64,000 nucleotides of DNA from Flavobacterium daejeonense DSM 17708 (GTDB lineage: Bacteria > Bacteroidota > Bacteroidia > Flavobacteriales > Flavobacteriaceae). Shown piece by piece: positions 44,705 to 53,638 of the stretch. Positions within the stretch are counted from its first letter, which is position 1, and each line of letters opens with the position of its first letter. The notes under the pieces were generated by a model. That model was not told where the DNA came from. It made no database searches and saw only the letters and a program-made list of their open reading frames with translations. The stretch spans positions 1 through 64,000 of the forward strand of contig NZ_AUDK01000002.1 in NCBI RefSeq assembly GCF_000425425.1. The letters run 5' to 3'. Position numbers and translations under genes: made by a program.

Positions 44705-44803
44705 GAAGTCATCTTACTTTTCCCTACGCTAGTATGAACTAGATCAGGTTCAGAGGGTAAAATCTCAGCCTTTTTCCGATTTTCCGGAAGCAGACACCCC
44801 TAA
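44705..44803 (-). ncRNA. TPP riboswitch controlling the thiamin operon
   Basis: On the minus strand the conserved core runs AGGGGTGTCTGC, AAGGCTGAGATTTTACCC, TCTGAACCTGATCTAGTTC, then GCGTAGGGAAAAGTAAGATG. A long P3 (TTCCGGAAAATCGGAA) is present. A GTCCG/CGGAC hairpin (44686-44700) follows before the thiS start and may be part of the switch. Thiamin pyrophosphate should repress thiS and the genes behind it. Confidence 0.95.
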
Positions 44804-44899
44804 AGTGTGTGACAAATGTAATTAAAAAGTTAGAAGTTGGTAGTTAAAAAGGAGAAGTTTAACAATTTTGTGCTGAATACTTTTAAAATTGAACACTGA

Positions 44900-45463
44900 T
44901 TACTGGTTTCTTGTCCAACATTCTTCAACGTGGTCGTTAACCATTCCGGTGGCTTGCATGTGGGCGTAAACTACAGTGGAACCCACAAATTTGAATCCGC
45001 GTTTTTTTAAATCCTTGCTGATAGCGTCTGAAAGTGGAGTAGTGGCAGGAACTTCTTTGAGTGTCTTAGGGTTGTTGTCAATAGGTTTTCCATCGGTAAA
45101 AGCCCAAATGTATTTTGAGAAACTGCCAAAATCTTCCTGAACTTTCATAAAAGCAATGGCATTTGTAACTGCGGCACGTATTTTTAATTGATTGCGAATA
45201 ATTCCAGGATTCTGCATTAATTCCTGAATTTTAGCTTCAGAATAGGTGGCAATTTTTTGATAATCAAATTGGTCAAAAGCTTCGCGGAAACTTTCTCTTT
45301 TGGCGAGAACAGTGTACCAACTCAATCCTGCCTGAAAGGTTTCCAGCGTTAAGAATTCGAATAATGTAGGGTCGTCATACACCGGATTTCCCCATTCTTC
45401 ATCATGATATTTACGATATAAATCGTCTTTTTCGCACCAGTTGCAGCGTGTTTTGTTTTCCAT
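44900..45463 (-). CDS. tag: DNA-3-methyladenine glycosylase I
   Basis: The 187-residue base-excision enzyme removes 3-methyladenine. It starts CNWCEKDDLYRKYHDEEWG, with the Tag zinc-binding Cys/His pattern, continues FEFLTLETFQAGLSWYTVL and SLIGW-independent helices, and ends with HMQATGMVNDHVEECW, carrying the last zinc ligands. It ends two bases before the next gene's region, so it shares a transcript with the queuosine-precursor transporter gene upstream. Confidence 0.93.
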   Translation of the reverse strand: MENKTRCNWCEKDDLYRKYHDEEWGNPVYDDPTLFEFLTLETFQAGLSWYTVLAKRESFREAFDQFDYQKIATYSEAKIQELMQNPGIIRNQLKIRAAVTNAIAFMKVQEDFGSFSKYIWAFTDGKPIDNNPKTLKEVPATTPLSDAISKDLKKRGFKFVGSTVVYAHMQATGMVNDHVEECWTRNQ

Positions 45464-45465
45464 AG

Positions 45466-46113
45466 TTAGTTTCTGTGAATGTATTTTTCAATTAGTGAAT
45501 GCCCCAAATAAATTAGAGGAGTTAGTAAAATGGCGATAATTAATTTGACAAAGTAACCTGTAGATGCCGAAGCAATATACTGTTCGGTGTTGATTTTTCC
45601 TGTCATCCAAAAAGCAATTCCCAAAACGATAAAACTGTCAAAAAGTTGGGAAATAACAGTGGATCCAGTACTTCTTAACCAAATCATTTTGTTGCCGGTT
45701 TTGTTTTTGAAAAAATGAAAAATACTCACATCGATGAGTTGTGAGATTAGGAAGGCGGTTATACTCCCTACAATAATCCACATGCTTTGTCCAAATACCG
45801 CATGAAATTGGTCGTCTGTCACGAGTCCATCGCCTTTAACAGCGGGAATTTTTAGCGCAAAAAATAATAAAACAAAACAGTAAGCAATCAGACAGGCGGT
45901 AATCAGGGAGAGTTTTTTAACTCCTTTTTGCCCAAAATATTCGTTGATTAAATCGGTAGTTACAAAGACAACCGGCCAGGGTAAAATCCCGATGCTCATT
46001 AAATAAGGGCCAACATAAATGAGTTTTCCACCAATTAATTCGGCAACAACGGCATTGGTAATGAATATTCCGGCAAGGATTATGTAAACAAGGTCTTTTT
46101 GGGATTGAAACAT
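45466..46113 (-). CDS. Queuosine precursor transporter (YhhQ/VUT family)
   Basis: The 215-residue inner-membrane protein has about six hydrophobic segments and the family's typical LPWPVVFVTTDLINEYFGQK (about 43-62), IDVSIFHFFKNKTGNKMIWL and TGSTVISQLFDSFIVLGIAF. Family members take up the queuosine precursors preQ0/preQ1 or queuine. It lies directly before tag. No preQ1 riboswitch is visible in the 149-bp gap upstream. Confidence 0.88.
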   Translation of the reverse strand: MFQSQKDLVYIILAGIFITNAVVAELIGGKLIYVGPYLMSIGILPWPVVFVTTDLINEYFGQKGVKKLSLITACLIAYCFVLLFFALKIPAVKGDGLVTDDQFHAVFGQSMWIIVGSITAFLISQLIDVSIFHFFKNKTGNKMIWLRSTGSTVISQLFDSFIVLGIAFWMTGKINTEQYIASASTGYFVKLIIAILLTPLIYLGHSLIEKYIHRN

Positions 46114-46262
46114 ATTTTGGTTTTTGATGCAACCAAATTTAGTTTATTATTTTTAGAATTGATTAAATGATTTATTTGCCAATAAAAGAAAAAGTTCCGC
46201 TTTTTATACAAAAGGGAACTTAATCAAAGTCACGGTTAGGGTTTTAGTTTTGTGTTTTTTCT

Positions 46263-47186
46263 TTAAAATTTTTCCACCTGAATATTATCCGGAAGATGCC
46301 CCAGATGTTGCAGTTTTATGGCTGCTATTTTTTGAGCAATAGTAATGCATTCAAGAGGCGTTTTGCCCTTAAGTTTTCCGTATAAAAATCCGGTCCAAAA
46401 AGCATCACCTGCTCCGGTAGTGTCTTTGATGTTTTCGACAAATGGTGCTTCTTTGTGTAAAATACCTAATTGAGAATCCCAATAGCTCACTCCGTTTTTC
46501 CCTTTGGTTAAACAAATTGCTGATGCACCTAAATTTCGAAAATATTCAATAATTTCTTCGTCACTTTTGGTTTCGTTAAATAATCGGAAACAATCGTCAT
46601 CGCTTAATTTTACTAAGGGTTTTGTGCCCAAATATGCTGCAATTACCTCTATGGCTTCTTTTCTGTCAGGCCATATTTTTTCGGAAAAATTAAGGTCAAT
46701 ACTCGTTTGTAATCCCAATTGAAGGGCTTTTTTAGCTTTTTTTAAAATGGTCTCTCGCGCTGGAATTTTGCTTAAGGCAAAACAGGTCGTATGAAAAATT
46801 TGGGCTTCTTCGAGGACAGTGTCCGGAATTTGAGCTTCATTAATATGGGAATCGGCTTGTCGATAAGCTATGAATTCAGGGGTGGCATTTGATTTTGAAA
46901 CAAAAATCACCGAAGAGGGGTAATCGTTTGTTTTTTCAATAAGAGTTGTGGTTACCTGATTTTGGTTTAGTTTTTCAACCATAAAATGACCTAATCCATC
47001 ATTGCCACAACTTGCTGCCAGAGTAGTTTTCAATCCTAATTTTGCACCATAAATGGCAACATTAGTGGGTGAGCCACCAAGGAAGCGGGAGTAATTTTCT
47101 ATTTCTGAAATAGGGGTGTTGATTTCATTGCCAATAAAGTCAATGAGCAATTCACCTGCACAGATTATGTCGATTGTCTTTTTCAT
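46263..47186 (-). CDS. PfkB-family carbohydrate kinase, probable fructokinase
   Basis: The 307-residue kinase has DIICAGELLIDFIG at the N-terminus, the PfkB signature RFLGGSPTNVAIYGAKLGL (about 34-52), and the catalytic DTTGAGDAFWTGFLYG (about 256-271, Asp base in GAGD). It is the last gene of the LacI-controlled locus, one base after the invertase-like gene, which predicts fructose as substrate. Confidence 0.88.
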   Translation of the reverse strand: MKKTIDIICAGELLIDFIGNEINTPISEIENYSRFLGGSPTNVAIYGAKLGLKTTLAASCGNDGLGHFMVEKLNQNQVTTTLIEKTNDYPSSVIFVSKSNATPEFIAYRQADSHINEAQIPDTVLEEAQIFHTTCFALSKIPARETILKKAKKALQLGLQTSIDLNFSEKIWPDRKEAIEVIAAYLGTKPLVKLSDDDCFRLFNETKSDEEIIEYFRNLGASAICLTKGKNGVSYWDSQLGILHKEAPFVENIKDTTGAGDAFWTGFLYGKLKGKTPLECITIAQKIAAIKLQHLGHLPDNIQVEKF

Positions 47187-47187
47187 T

Positions 47188-48369
47188 TTAAATCAATAAT
47201 TTAAAATTGGCTGTAATTCCTTGATGAACCATAACGGTTGCCGCGGCACTCCAGGTACAAAACGGAACCCCGTTTGGTTTTTGGGTTTCAGTATTGAAAT
47301 TTTCATAGAAACTAAAATCTTCTTTTGCATTGGCTTCATTGATAAATTTTAGCAGCTCCTGTGCAATGTCATTTTGTTGTTTTGAAAGCAGGGCAACTCC
47401 ATAAAAACCATTCACCATTGGCCAGCTTCCTCCATTATGGAATTCATTAGGGTAATTTCGAAATTCATATTTAAAATTGTTTTTCAGTAAATTCCAATCG
47501 GCATCTGTTTCTTTTATTGGAGGCCAAAAAGCCGGAAGTATTTTCAGAGCTGTTTGAGTTCTTGTTTTTTCAGCATGTTGAATAATCTTTAGCTGAAATT
47601 CCTCTGAACCGATATTTAACAATAGTGCTAACGAATGGGCAAACGAATCAAACGGTGTTTTGTATCCGGCAGGCGAGAAGGAGCAAGGCATGAAATCTTT
47701 TATGTTTAATTCGTTGTAAGTTCTTTCGTGGTATTTCTCTCCGGGTGAACCAGGAATGAAATTGGATTCAATTTGTTCGGTTATTTGTTTAATTTTTAAG
47801 CTGATTTCAGTATTTTTTGCAAAGTAATTGTAGCTTTTTAGCGCCCAGATACGAAGCAGTTGGTCGTATAAAACATAGCCATCTGTAATGTACTCATCGG
47901 CCCAGTTTCCGGATAAAGGGACATACATCAGGTGTTTGTTGTTAAATTCCCAAGCTTCCATTAAGGTTAGACATTTTTGGATATGGGATTCGTGTTTTTC
48001 AACAAAAGAAGCCTCTTTTTGGTAAAAAGCATATTGACAAATTCCAATAATAAACCAGGTGGCCGCATCAACTCTTCCGGCTAATCCTCCATAACTTACT
48101 TCGACATTATCTCCGTTAGTCATCACATTTGAAGGGATTGTACCAATAGGATGTTGGTTTTTTGCCAGTGTTTCTAATGTTTTTTCGAAGGTGTCTGTCA
48201 AATTTTTATCTCCGGAAGCCAAAGCTGCCAATCCGCAAATGACACCGTCTCGTGCCCAAACTCTTTTGTAATTGGAAATGTTTTGTGCACTTGCTAAAAA
48301 ACCTTCTGAAGAAGATGATTTTTCGAGTAGTTCAATTGCTTTGTTATATGTGATAGTGTCAGAATTCAT
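47188..48369 (-). CDS. GH100-like (alpha/alpha)6 glycosidase, probable invertase
   Basis: The 393-residue cytoplasmic protein lacks a signal peptide. Helical-barrel motifs are YKRVWARDGVICGLAALAS (acidic Asp in WARDG), SYGGLAGRVDAATWFIIGI, SGNWADEYITDGYVLYDQLL (the likely catalytic acid region), and NEFHNGGSWPMVNGFYGVAL. This resembles GH100 neutral/alkaline invertases and amylo-1,6-glucosidase relatives. Between a sucrose-type MFS transporter gene and a fructokinase gene, cleavage of sucrose to glucose and fructose is the best reading. Confidence 0.75.
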   Translation of the reverse strand: MNSDTITYNKAIELLEKSSSSEGFLASAQNISNYKRVWARDGVICGLAALASGDKNLTDTFEKTLETLAKNQHPIGTIPSNVMTNGDNVEVSYGGLAGRVDAATWFIIGICQYAFYQKEASFVEKHESHIQKCLTLMEAWEFNNKHLMYVPLSGNWADEYITDGYVLYDQLLRIWALKSYNYFAKNTEISLKIKQITEQIESNFIPGSPGEKYHERTYNELNIKDFMPCSFSPAGYKTPFDSFAHSLALLLNIGSEEFQLKIIQHAEKTRTQTALKILPAFWPPIKETDADWNLLKNNFKYEFRNYPNEFHNGGSWPMVNGFYGVALLSKQQNDIAQELLKFINEANAKEDFSFYENFNTETQKPNGVPFCTWSAAATVMVHQGITANFKLLI

Positions 48370-48373
48370 AATG

Positions 48374-49675
48374 CTAATATGTTGTTTTATGTGCTTTAAT
48401 GAAAAGAGTGCTCAAAGAACCCAGTATTAAGAGTACTCCGGCAAAACTTATCGCTAATCGGGGGTCATTATTTAAAAAATTCTTTAGAATGTAACCAAAT
48501 GAGATATTTTGAAAAATCATTGGGATTACAATCATCATGTTGATAATACCCATGTAAACACCATAACGTTCTTTAGGAATTGTTGTTACAACTATTAAAT
48601 AAGGTATTCCCATCATACTCGCCCAGGCTATTCCGTAGCCTATGATTACGGCAAAAAATAAATATTGGTTGTGTATTAAAGGGAAAAATAAAAAGGAAAC
48701 AGCTCCAAATAGCAGACTCACAAAATGAACCATTTTAGGACTGTGTTTTTTAGCCAGCTTAGCCAGATAAAAAGCTACTGAAAAGGTAACAATAAACCCA
48801 AAAGCTCCTATTAGTCCCATCCATTCTACTGCTTTTTCATAACCTTCTTTGTTTGCCGGAGTCACATCCCAAACAGATAAGCCGATGCTTTTTGAATTGT
48901 TTTGCCAGAAACACATTAAAGCATACCATTGGAACAAATACACTAAAAAAAGTTGCCACATTACTTTTGGCATTTCTAATACAGCATGATAAATATCTAC
49001 AAACGGACTTAAAAGATTTAAAGGTTCAGCTTTTATTTTTTCAATTTCTTCGGCGGTTGGTGGAATTTCAGCCGTTTTTTTCATGCTCCACCAAATGGAT
49101 GTTATGGAAAGAATTGCTCCAAGAAAGAACGAAGCATAAATCCAGTTGGGTAATTCTCCGGTATAACCTGCAAAAATTATTGGAAACAAAAACAAAGAGA
49201 TATAGGATAAAAATTGTCCGAAACCTGTGAAAAAACTTTGCGCCTGAAATCCTATAGGCTGTTGGTCTTCGTTAAGAGTATCGGCGATAAAAGCACGATA
49301 AGGTTCCATAGCTGTATTGTTACCTACATCTAAAATCCAAAGTAAACCTGCTGCCATCCATAGCGAACTGCTGAATGGGAATAGGAATAAAGTAATGCTG
49401 CAAATAAGAGCGCCAATGAAGAAATAAGGTTTTCTTCGTCCCCATTTAGGATGCCAGGTTTTATCACTCATAGCGCCAATAATCGGTTGGATTAATAAAC
49501 CGGTTAATGGTCCTGCTAAATTTAGAATTGGAATTTGATCCGGACTGGCATGTAGAAAATCATAAATAGGATTTACGGCACTTTGTTGCAAACCAAAACT
49601 GTATTGGATGCCAAAAAAACCAACATTCATATTGATTATTTGCCAAAAACTTAGTTTAGGTTTCACGAATGCCAT
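48374..49675 (-). CDS. MFS/GPH-type transporter, probable sucrose permease
   Basis: From the ATG of MAFVKPKLSF the product has 433 residues with about 12 membrane segments; the frame extends 25 codons further upstream but without transporter character. The loop motif GAMSDKTWHPKWGRRKPYFF is that of SUT/SLC45-type sucrose:proton symporters, and ILDVGNNTAMEPYRAFIADT follows. It lies four bases before the invertase-like gene. Import of intact sucrose, then cytoplasmic cleavage, fits the gene order. Confidence 0.8.
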   Translation of the reverse strand: MAFVKPKLSFWQIINMNVGFFGIQYSFGLQQSAVNPIYDFLHASPDQIPILNLAGPLTGLLIQPIIGAMSDKTWHPKWGRRKPYFFIGALICSITLFLFPFSSSLWMAAGLLWILDVGNNTAMEPYRAFIADTLNEDQQPIGFQAQSFFTGFGQFLSYISLFLFPIIFAGYTGELPNWIYASFFLGAILSITSIWWSMKKTAEIPPTAEEIEKIKAEPLNLLSPFVDIYHAVLEMPKVMWQLFLVYLFQWYALMCFWQNNSKSIGLSVWDVTPANKEGYEKAVEWMGLIGAFGFIVTFSVAFYLAKLAKKHSPKMVHFVSLLFGAVSFLFFPLIHNQYLFFAVIIGYGIAWASMMGIPYLIVVTTIPKERYGVYMGIINMMIVIPMIFQNISFGYILKNFLNNDPRLAISFAGVLLILGSLSTLFIKAHKTTY

Positions 49676-49769
49676 AATTGCGATTTTAAAATTTTTAAAT
49701 GAATTCCTGTACTTTTTATGTCTTATTATAATACAGGAATTACCAACCAACTATTATGAAAAAAATTAT

Positions 49770-52397
49770 TTAGAATTTATAGGCTAAACACATTGATACT
49801 GATCTTCCTGTTAAAGATCTTGCTCTTACATAATTCACTGTGTTTTCAGTGATACTTCCTTCTTCAGCTTCAGTAATTGCTAAAGTATTAAATAGGTTGT
49901 TTCCTGAAACATTTAAAGATAAACCTTTTGCAATACCTACTTCTACAAATCCGTTTATGATTACAAATCCGTTCATTACTAATTGATTGGAGTCTTGTGC
50001 GTATGCTTTTGACTGACCGATAAAACTTAGTCCTAAAGTATTTTTGTTATCCATAAATTTGTAAGTAGGGATGAAACTATACATTAATTTTGGCTGTCTT
50101 CTTGGTTGGTTGCCATCGTTAGCTCCAGAAGTAATTTCAGCTTTAGTATAAGTTAATGAACCTCTTAAGTTTAAATTGTCAACAACATCGTAAGATGATT
50201 CTAATTCTAGACCAAGTGATTTATAGTTGTTTTGGATAATACTGTTAGAGGTTGCTTCAAATCCACCTTGTTCGTCCGTTTTAGAATGGAAGGCTGTTGC
50301 ATAAAAGTAACCTTTGTTGAATTTTTGTTTGTACCCAATTTCGGCTTGTTGTAAGAAGTCCAAAGCATTGATTTTATCTCCGTTTAAGTAATCCAAATCA
50401 CTGTTGAATAAAATTCTGTCCGCTTTAGCAGATGCACCACGGCTGTAACGAGCAAAAACCGATTGTTTGTTGTTGATTAAAAAGTTAGCTCCTAAAGTGT
50501 AAGAGTAATAATCGTAATCATAGTTTACCGCTGTTGCATTTGCATTATCCACTGCAAATACATTTTGCTCCGGAACTGAAATCGTACCATCGTTGTTAAT
50601 GTCGTAAGCAGTTGATGTTCCGCCTGCAAAAGATCCTGTAACTTTTCCTTTGTCATAACGTAATCCACCTTCTAAGGATAATTTGTCGGTTGCATCGATG
50701 GAAATGTTTACATAAGGAGCAGAAACATTGTATTGTGTGTCATAATTTCGGGCTAAATTACCCCAGGCAGGTGTTCCGTAAGCATATAGGCCGTTTTCAG
50801 ATAATAATGCGCCGCCAGCATTTTTAACGTCAATTAAACGTGGGTTGTTATCGGATACTTCCTGTACATATGAGTTCCATAACCATGACATGGAAATGTT
50901 TTGCATGGATTTAAACAATCCTGCCGTGATACCTACTTTGTCAAATTTTTTGGTTAATCTCAAATCATTCATGAAGTTACCCATATTGTTAAGTTGGGTG
51001 TCAAACATGTGAATTCTGGCTACTAATCCATTTGAATTGTTAAATGCAGCGCCGTTATCAGCATATACTAATGTAGATCCGGTTCCAAATGAATTTGCAA
51101 TTGTAGCAGCAGTTGCTAACTCGGCAGGGAAAGGAGAAATAAATCCTCCTGAGTTTGAAGTGAATCGAATGTTATCTGTTATTTTCCAACCTCCGTCTAA
51201 GTCAAAATTTGCATTAGCACCGATAGATCTTGAAATAGGATGCATACCATTTGCTACTGCTTCTCTGCGAACATTTCCGTCAGGACCTAATCCAAGATTA
51301 TGAGTTAAATAAATAGATTGTAAAGCTCCTGTTGTTGCATCGTATCCGTTAACACTTTTCCAGGTTGGATTGGCATTTGTTCCGGAAACCGCAACTGGCA
51401 TTGGCATGTAAGCAGCAGCTCGGTCATTTAAGAATTTAGCGTAAACAGTAATCGAACCGTTTTCAAATTCTTTGGTAATGTTGAATTTAAACTGACCACC
51501 GTTATTGCTGTTGAAACCTGTTTTTCTAACACCTTCACCAGTTCTGTAAAAACCACCAGCGTGAAAATATAATCCCTCTCCAATTTTCCCTCCGTAGTCA
51601 ATATCAGTTCTGAAATTTCCATAATCTAATCCAAAAGTTGTGCTGATATTTCCGCCTTCTGTTTTTCCGGTTTTACTGATAAAGTTGATAATACCACCAG
51701 GAGAATTCGAAGAAAGTGTAGATGCCGAACCTCCACGAATAGCTTCTACTTTTGCAATGTTGCCATCAAAACGGGTAAAGATATCTGCTGTTGCGAAGGC
51801 AATATCTCCAAATAATAATACCGGAAGACCATCTTCCTGAAGTTGCAAATATTTAGACCCTCCTGATGAAATTGGAACTCCACGTACCGAAATATTTGAG
51901 TTTCCTTCTCCACCTGATGATTCTGAGCGGATTCCGGGAATAGTTCTGAAAATTTCCGCGGTTGATCTCGGAGCTGATTGGTTGATTTGTTCTGTTCCTA
52001 AAGAAGTGATGGAAACACTGGATTTTATTTTAGCTTTAGGATTTACAACCCCTGTGATTACCACATCTTCTAGAATATTAGTGTCTTCTGTCAGGGTAAT
52101 ATTTTGAACTGTGTTTCCATTAATGTTAACGCTGATTTCTGTTTTTTTGAATCCAATATAAGTAACAATAAGTCCAATGCTGCCATTTTTTAAATTGTTA
52201 AATGCATATTTTCCATTAGCATCAGTGGCTATTGCTTTTGAGCTGTTTTTAATGGCGATATTTACTCCCGGAAGCGGTGCTCCTGAAGTATCTGTCACAG
52301 TTCCTGATAAATTTGAATTTTGTGAAAAAGAAACATTGAATAACAATAGTGCTATGAGCAAACCTATTCTTTTCCATAGTAAATTATCTGTTTTCAT
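49770..52397 (-). CDS. TonB-dependent receptor of the sucrose locus
   Basis: The 875-residue outer-membrane receptor has a signal peptide (LLIALLLFNVSFSQ), a carboxypeptidase-like domain (LSGTVTDTSGAPLPGVNIAI, about 29-48), a plug (NISVRGVPISSGGSKYLQLQ and VEAIRGGSASTLSSNSPGG) and a C-terminal barrel ending in SVSMCLAYKF. No SusD partner is adjacent, unlike glycan-binding SusC systems, which suits a small sugar. It is the first gene of the operon and lies directly behind two LacI-type operators. Confidence 0.88.
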   Translation of the reverse strand: MKTDNLLWKRIGLLIALLLFNVSFSQNSNLSGTVTDTSGAPLPGVNIAIKNSSKAIATDANGKYAFNNLKNGSIGLIVTYIGFKKTEISVNINGNTVQNITLTEDTNILEDVVITGVVNPKAKIKSSVSITSLGTEQINQSAPRSTAEIFRTIPGIRSESSGGEGNSNISVRGVPISSGGSKYLQLQEDGLPVLLFGDIAFATADIFTRFDGNIAKVEAIRGGSASTLSSNSPGGIINFISKTGKTEGGNISTTFGLDYGNFRTDIDYGGKIGEGLYFHAGGFYRTGEGVRKTGFNSNNGGQFKFNITKEFENGSITVYAKFLNDRAAAYMPMPVAVSGTNANPTWKSVNGYDATTGALQSIYLTHNLGLGPDGNVRREAVANGMHPISRSIGANANFDLDGGWKITDNIRFTSNSGGFISPFPAELATAATIANSFGTGSTLVYADNGAAFNNSNGLVARIHMFDTQLNNMGNFMNDLRLTKKFDKVGITAGLFKSMQNISMSWLWNSYVQEVSDNNPRLIDVKNAGGALLSENGLYAYGTPAWGNLARNYDTQYNVSAPYVNISIDATDKLSLEGGLRYDKGKVTGSFAGGTSTAYDINNDGTISVPEQNVFAVDNANATAVNYDYDYYSYTLGANFLINNKQSVFARYSRGASAKADRILFNSDLDYLNGDKINALDFLQQAEIGYKQKFNKGYFYATAFHSKTDEQGGFEATSNSIIQNNYKSLGLELESSYDVVDNLNLRGSLTYTKAEITSGANDGNQPRRQPKLMYSFIPTYKFMDNKNTLGLSFIGQSKAYAQDSNQLVMNGFVIINGFVEVGIAKGLSLNVSGNNLFNTLAITEAEEGSITENTVNYVRARSLTGRSVSMCLAYKF

Positions 52398-52441
52398 GGT
52401 TTAAAATTGTTTAGTTAGTAATTTGTTTGGTTATTTTTTAT

Positions 52442-52474
52442 CAAATCTATTTTTATTTTTGTTAAAAAAATCAA
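52442..52474 (-). promoter_or_regulatory. Promoter of the sucrose-locus operon
   Basis: On the minus strand TTG (52474-52472) is followed after 22 bases by TAGATTTG (52449-52442), a match to TAnnTTTG with slightly long spacing. The receptor start is 45 bases downstream. The LacI operators are just upstream of this promoter. Confidence 0.55.
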
Positions 52475-52482
52475 TATTTTTA

Positions 52483-52519
52483 TTCGAAAACGTTTTCGAA
52501 ATTACCGAAAACGTTTTCG
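52483..52519. promoter_or_regulatory. Twin LacI-family operators
   Basis: TTCGAAAACGTTTTCGAA (52483-52500) is a perfect 18-nt palindrome, and CGAAAACGTTTTCG (52506-52519) is a perfect 14-nt one. Their centres are 21 bp apart, two helical turns, on the same DNA face. They lie between the receptor and lacI-type genes, so the regulator probably binds both as two dimers and controls both directions. Confidence 0.85.
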
Positions 52520-52550
52520 ATTTTAGTAATTTATTTTGATATTTGCCGGC

Positions 52551-53585
52551 ATGAGAGAAGCTACATTAAAAGAAATAGCTCATACTTTGGGAATTTCTAT
52601 CACTACTGTTTCAAAAGCACTTAAGAACTATCCTGATGTTAGTGAAAAAACCAGGAAAGCGGTTATTGCTCTTGCCGAGGAATTGCATTATACTCCTAAT
52701 AGTTTTGCGGTTAATTTAAGAACCAAGGAATCTAAAACCATTGGTCTTATTATTCCGGAAGTAGTGCATCATTTTTTTTCAGGAGTTGTTAATGGAATTA
52801 TTGATGAGGCTGAAAAAAATGGTTATTTAGTTATTATTCTTCAGTCTAATGAGTCTTTAGAGTTAGAGAAAAAACAAGTGGCACTGTTGCTTAATAAAAG
52901 AGTTGACGGAATTATTATGTCGCTGTCTAATGAATCTAATGATGATGCTCATATTAAGGAGATTATTCAGAAAGGAATTCCTTTTGTACAGTTTGATAAA
53001 ATTTCCAAGTTGATTCCGAGTTCGAAAGTGATAATTAATGATCAAAAAGCAGCTATGGAAGCGGTACAGCATCTAATTGATATGGGTTGTAAAAAGATTG
53101 CTCATATTCGGGGACTGGCTAATCCGCAAAATTCTATTGATCGGTTTTTAGGTTATAAAAAAGCTTTGGAGAAAAACGGAATTCCGTTTGATTCCAGTTT
53201 AGTTTATTCCTGTAAGAGTATCACTTTTGAGCAGGGAGTTGAATTTGCTCAACAGATTTTAGAAGAAGATAAAGGGATTGACGGAATTTTTGTTATAACA
53301 GATTTGGTTGCCGTTGGTCTTTTGGCCCATTTTAATGAAAAAGGAATTCAGGTGCCGGGTCAAATTGCAGTAATTGGTTTTAGTAATTGGTTAGTTTCTC
53401 AGGTTATTACCCCAAAACTAAGCACCGTAGATCAGCCAAGTTATGAAATGGGAGTTGCGGCTTTTAATTTGTTGTTAGAAGAAATGATTTATAGAAAAAA
53501 AGGAAAGATTTTTGAGCCCAAAACAATTGAGTTGCCTACGTCAATTATTACGCGTGAGTCTACTCTGAAAAAAATAGAGGCATAA
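52551..53585 (+). CDS. LacI-family regulator of the sucrose locus
   Basis: I prefer the ATG of MREATLKEIA (344 residues) to the TTG five codons earlier. The HTH is TLKEIAHTLGISITTVSKAL (about 4-23) with the hinge helix TPNSFAVNLRTKESKTIGL, and the periplasmic-binding-protein-like sensor domain follows (IIPEVVHHFFSGVVNGI ... GMGVAAFNLLLEEM-like end). Its operators lie 32 bases upstream of its own start, so it should regulate itself as well as the divergent operon. The effector is probably a sugar or sugar phosphate. Confidence 0.9.
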   Translation: MREATLKEIAHTLGISITTVSKALKNYPDVSEKTRKAVIALAEELHYTPNSFAVNLRTKESKTIGLIIPEVVHHFFSGVVNGIIDEAEKNGYLVIILQSNESLELEKKQVALLLNKRVDGIIMSLSNESNDDAHIKEIIQKGIPFVQFDKISKLIPSSKVIINDQKAAMEAVQHLIDMGCKKIAHIRGLANPQNSIDRFLGYKKALEKNGIPFDSSLVYSCKSITFEQGVEFAQQILEEDKGIDGIFVITDLVAVGLLAHFNEKGIQVPGQIAVIGFSNWLVSQVITPKLSTVDQPSYEMGVAAFNLLLEEMIYRKKGKIFEPKTIELPTSIITRESTLKKIEA

Positions 53586-53620
53586 AAAAAGCAGTTTGGA
53601 ATGAATCAAACTGCTTTTTT
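53585..53620. terminator. Terminator between lacI-type gene and tsf
   Basis: Arms AAAAAAGCAGTTTG and CAAACTGCTTTTTT pair perfectly around an 8-base loop, with T runs usable in both directions between convergent genes. Confidence 0.9.
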
Positions 53621-53638
53621 GTATGGTACGGTTTAGGA

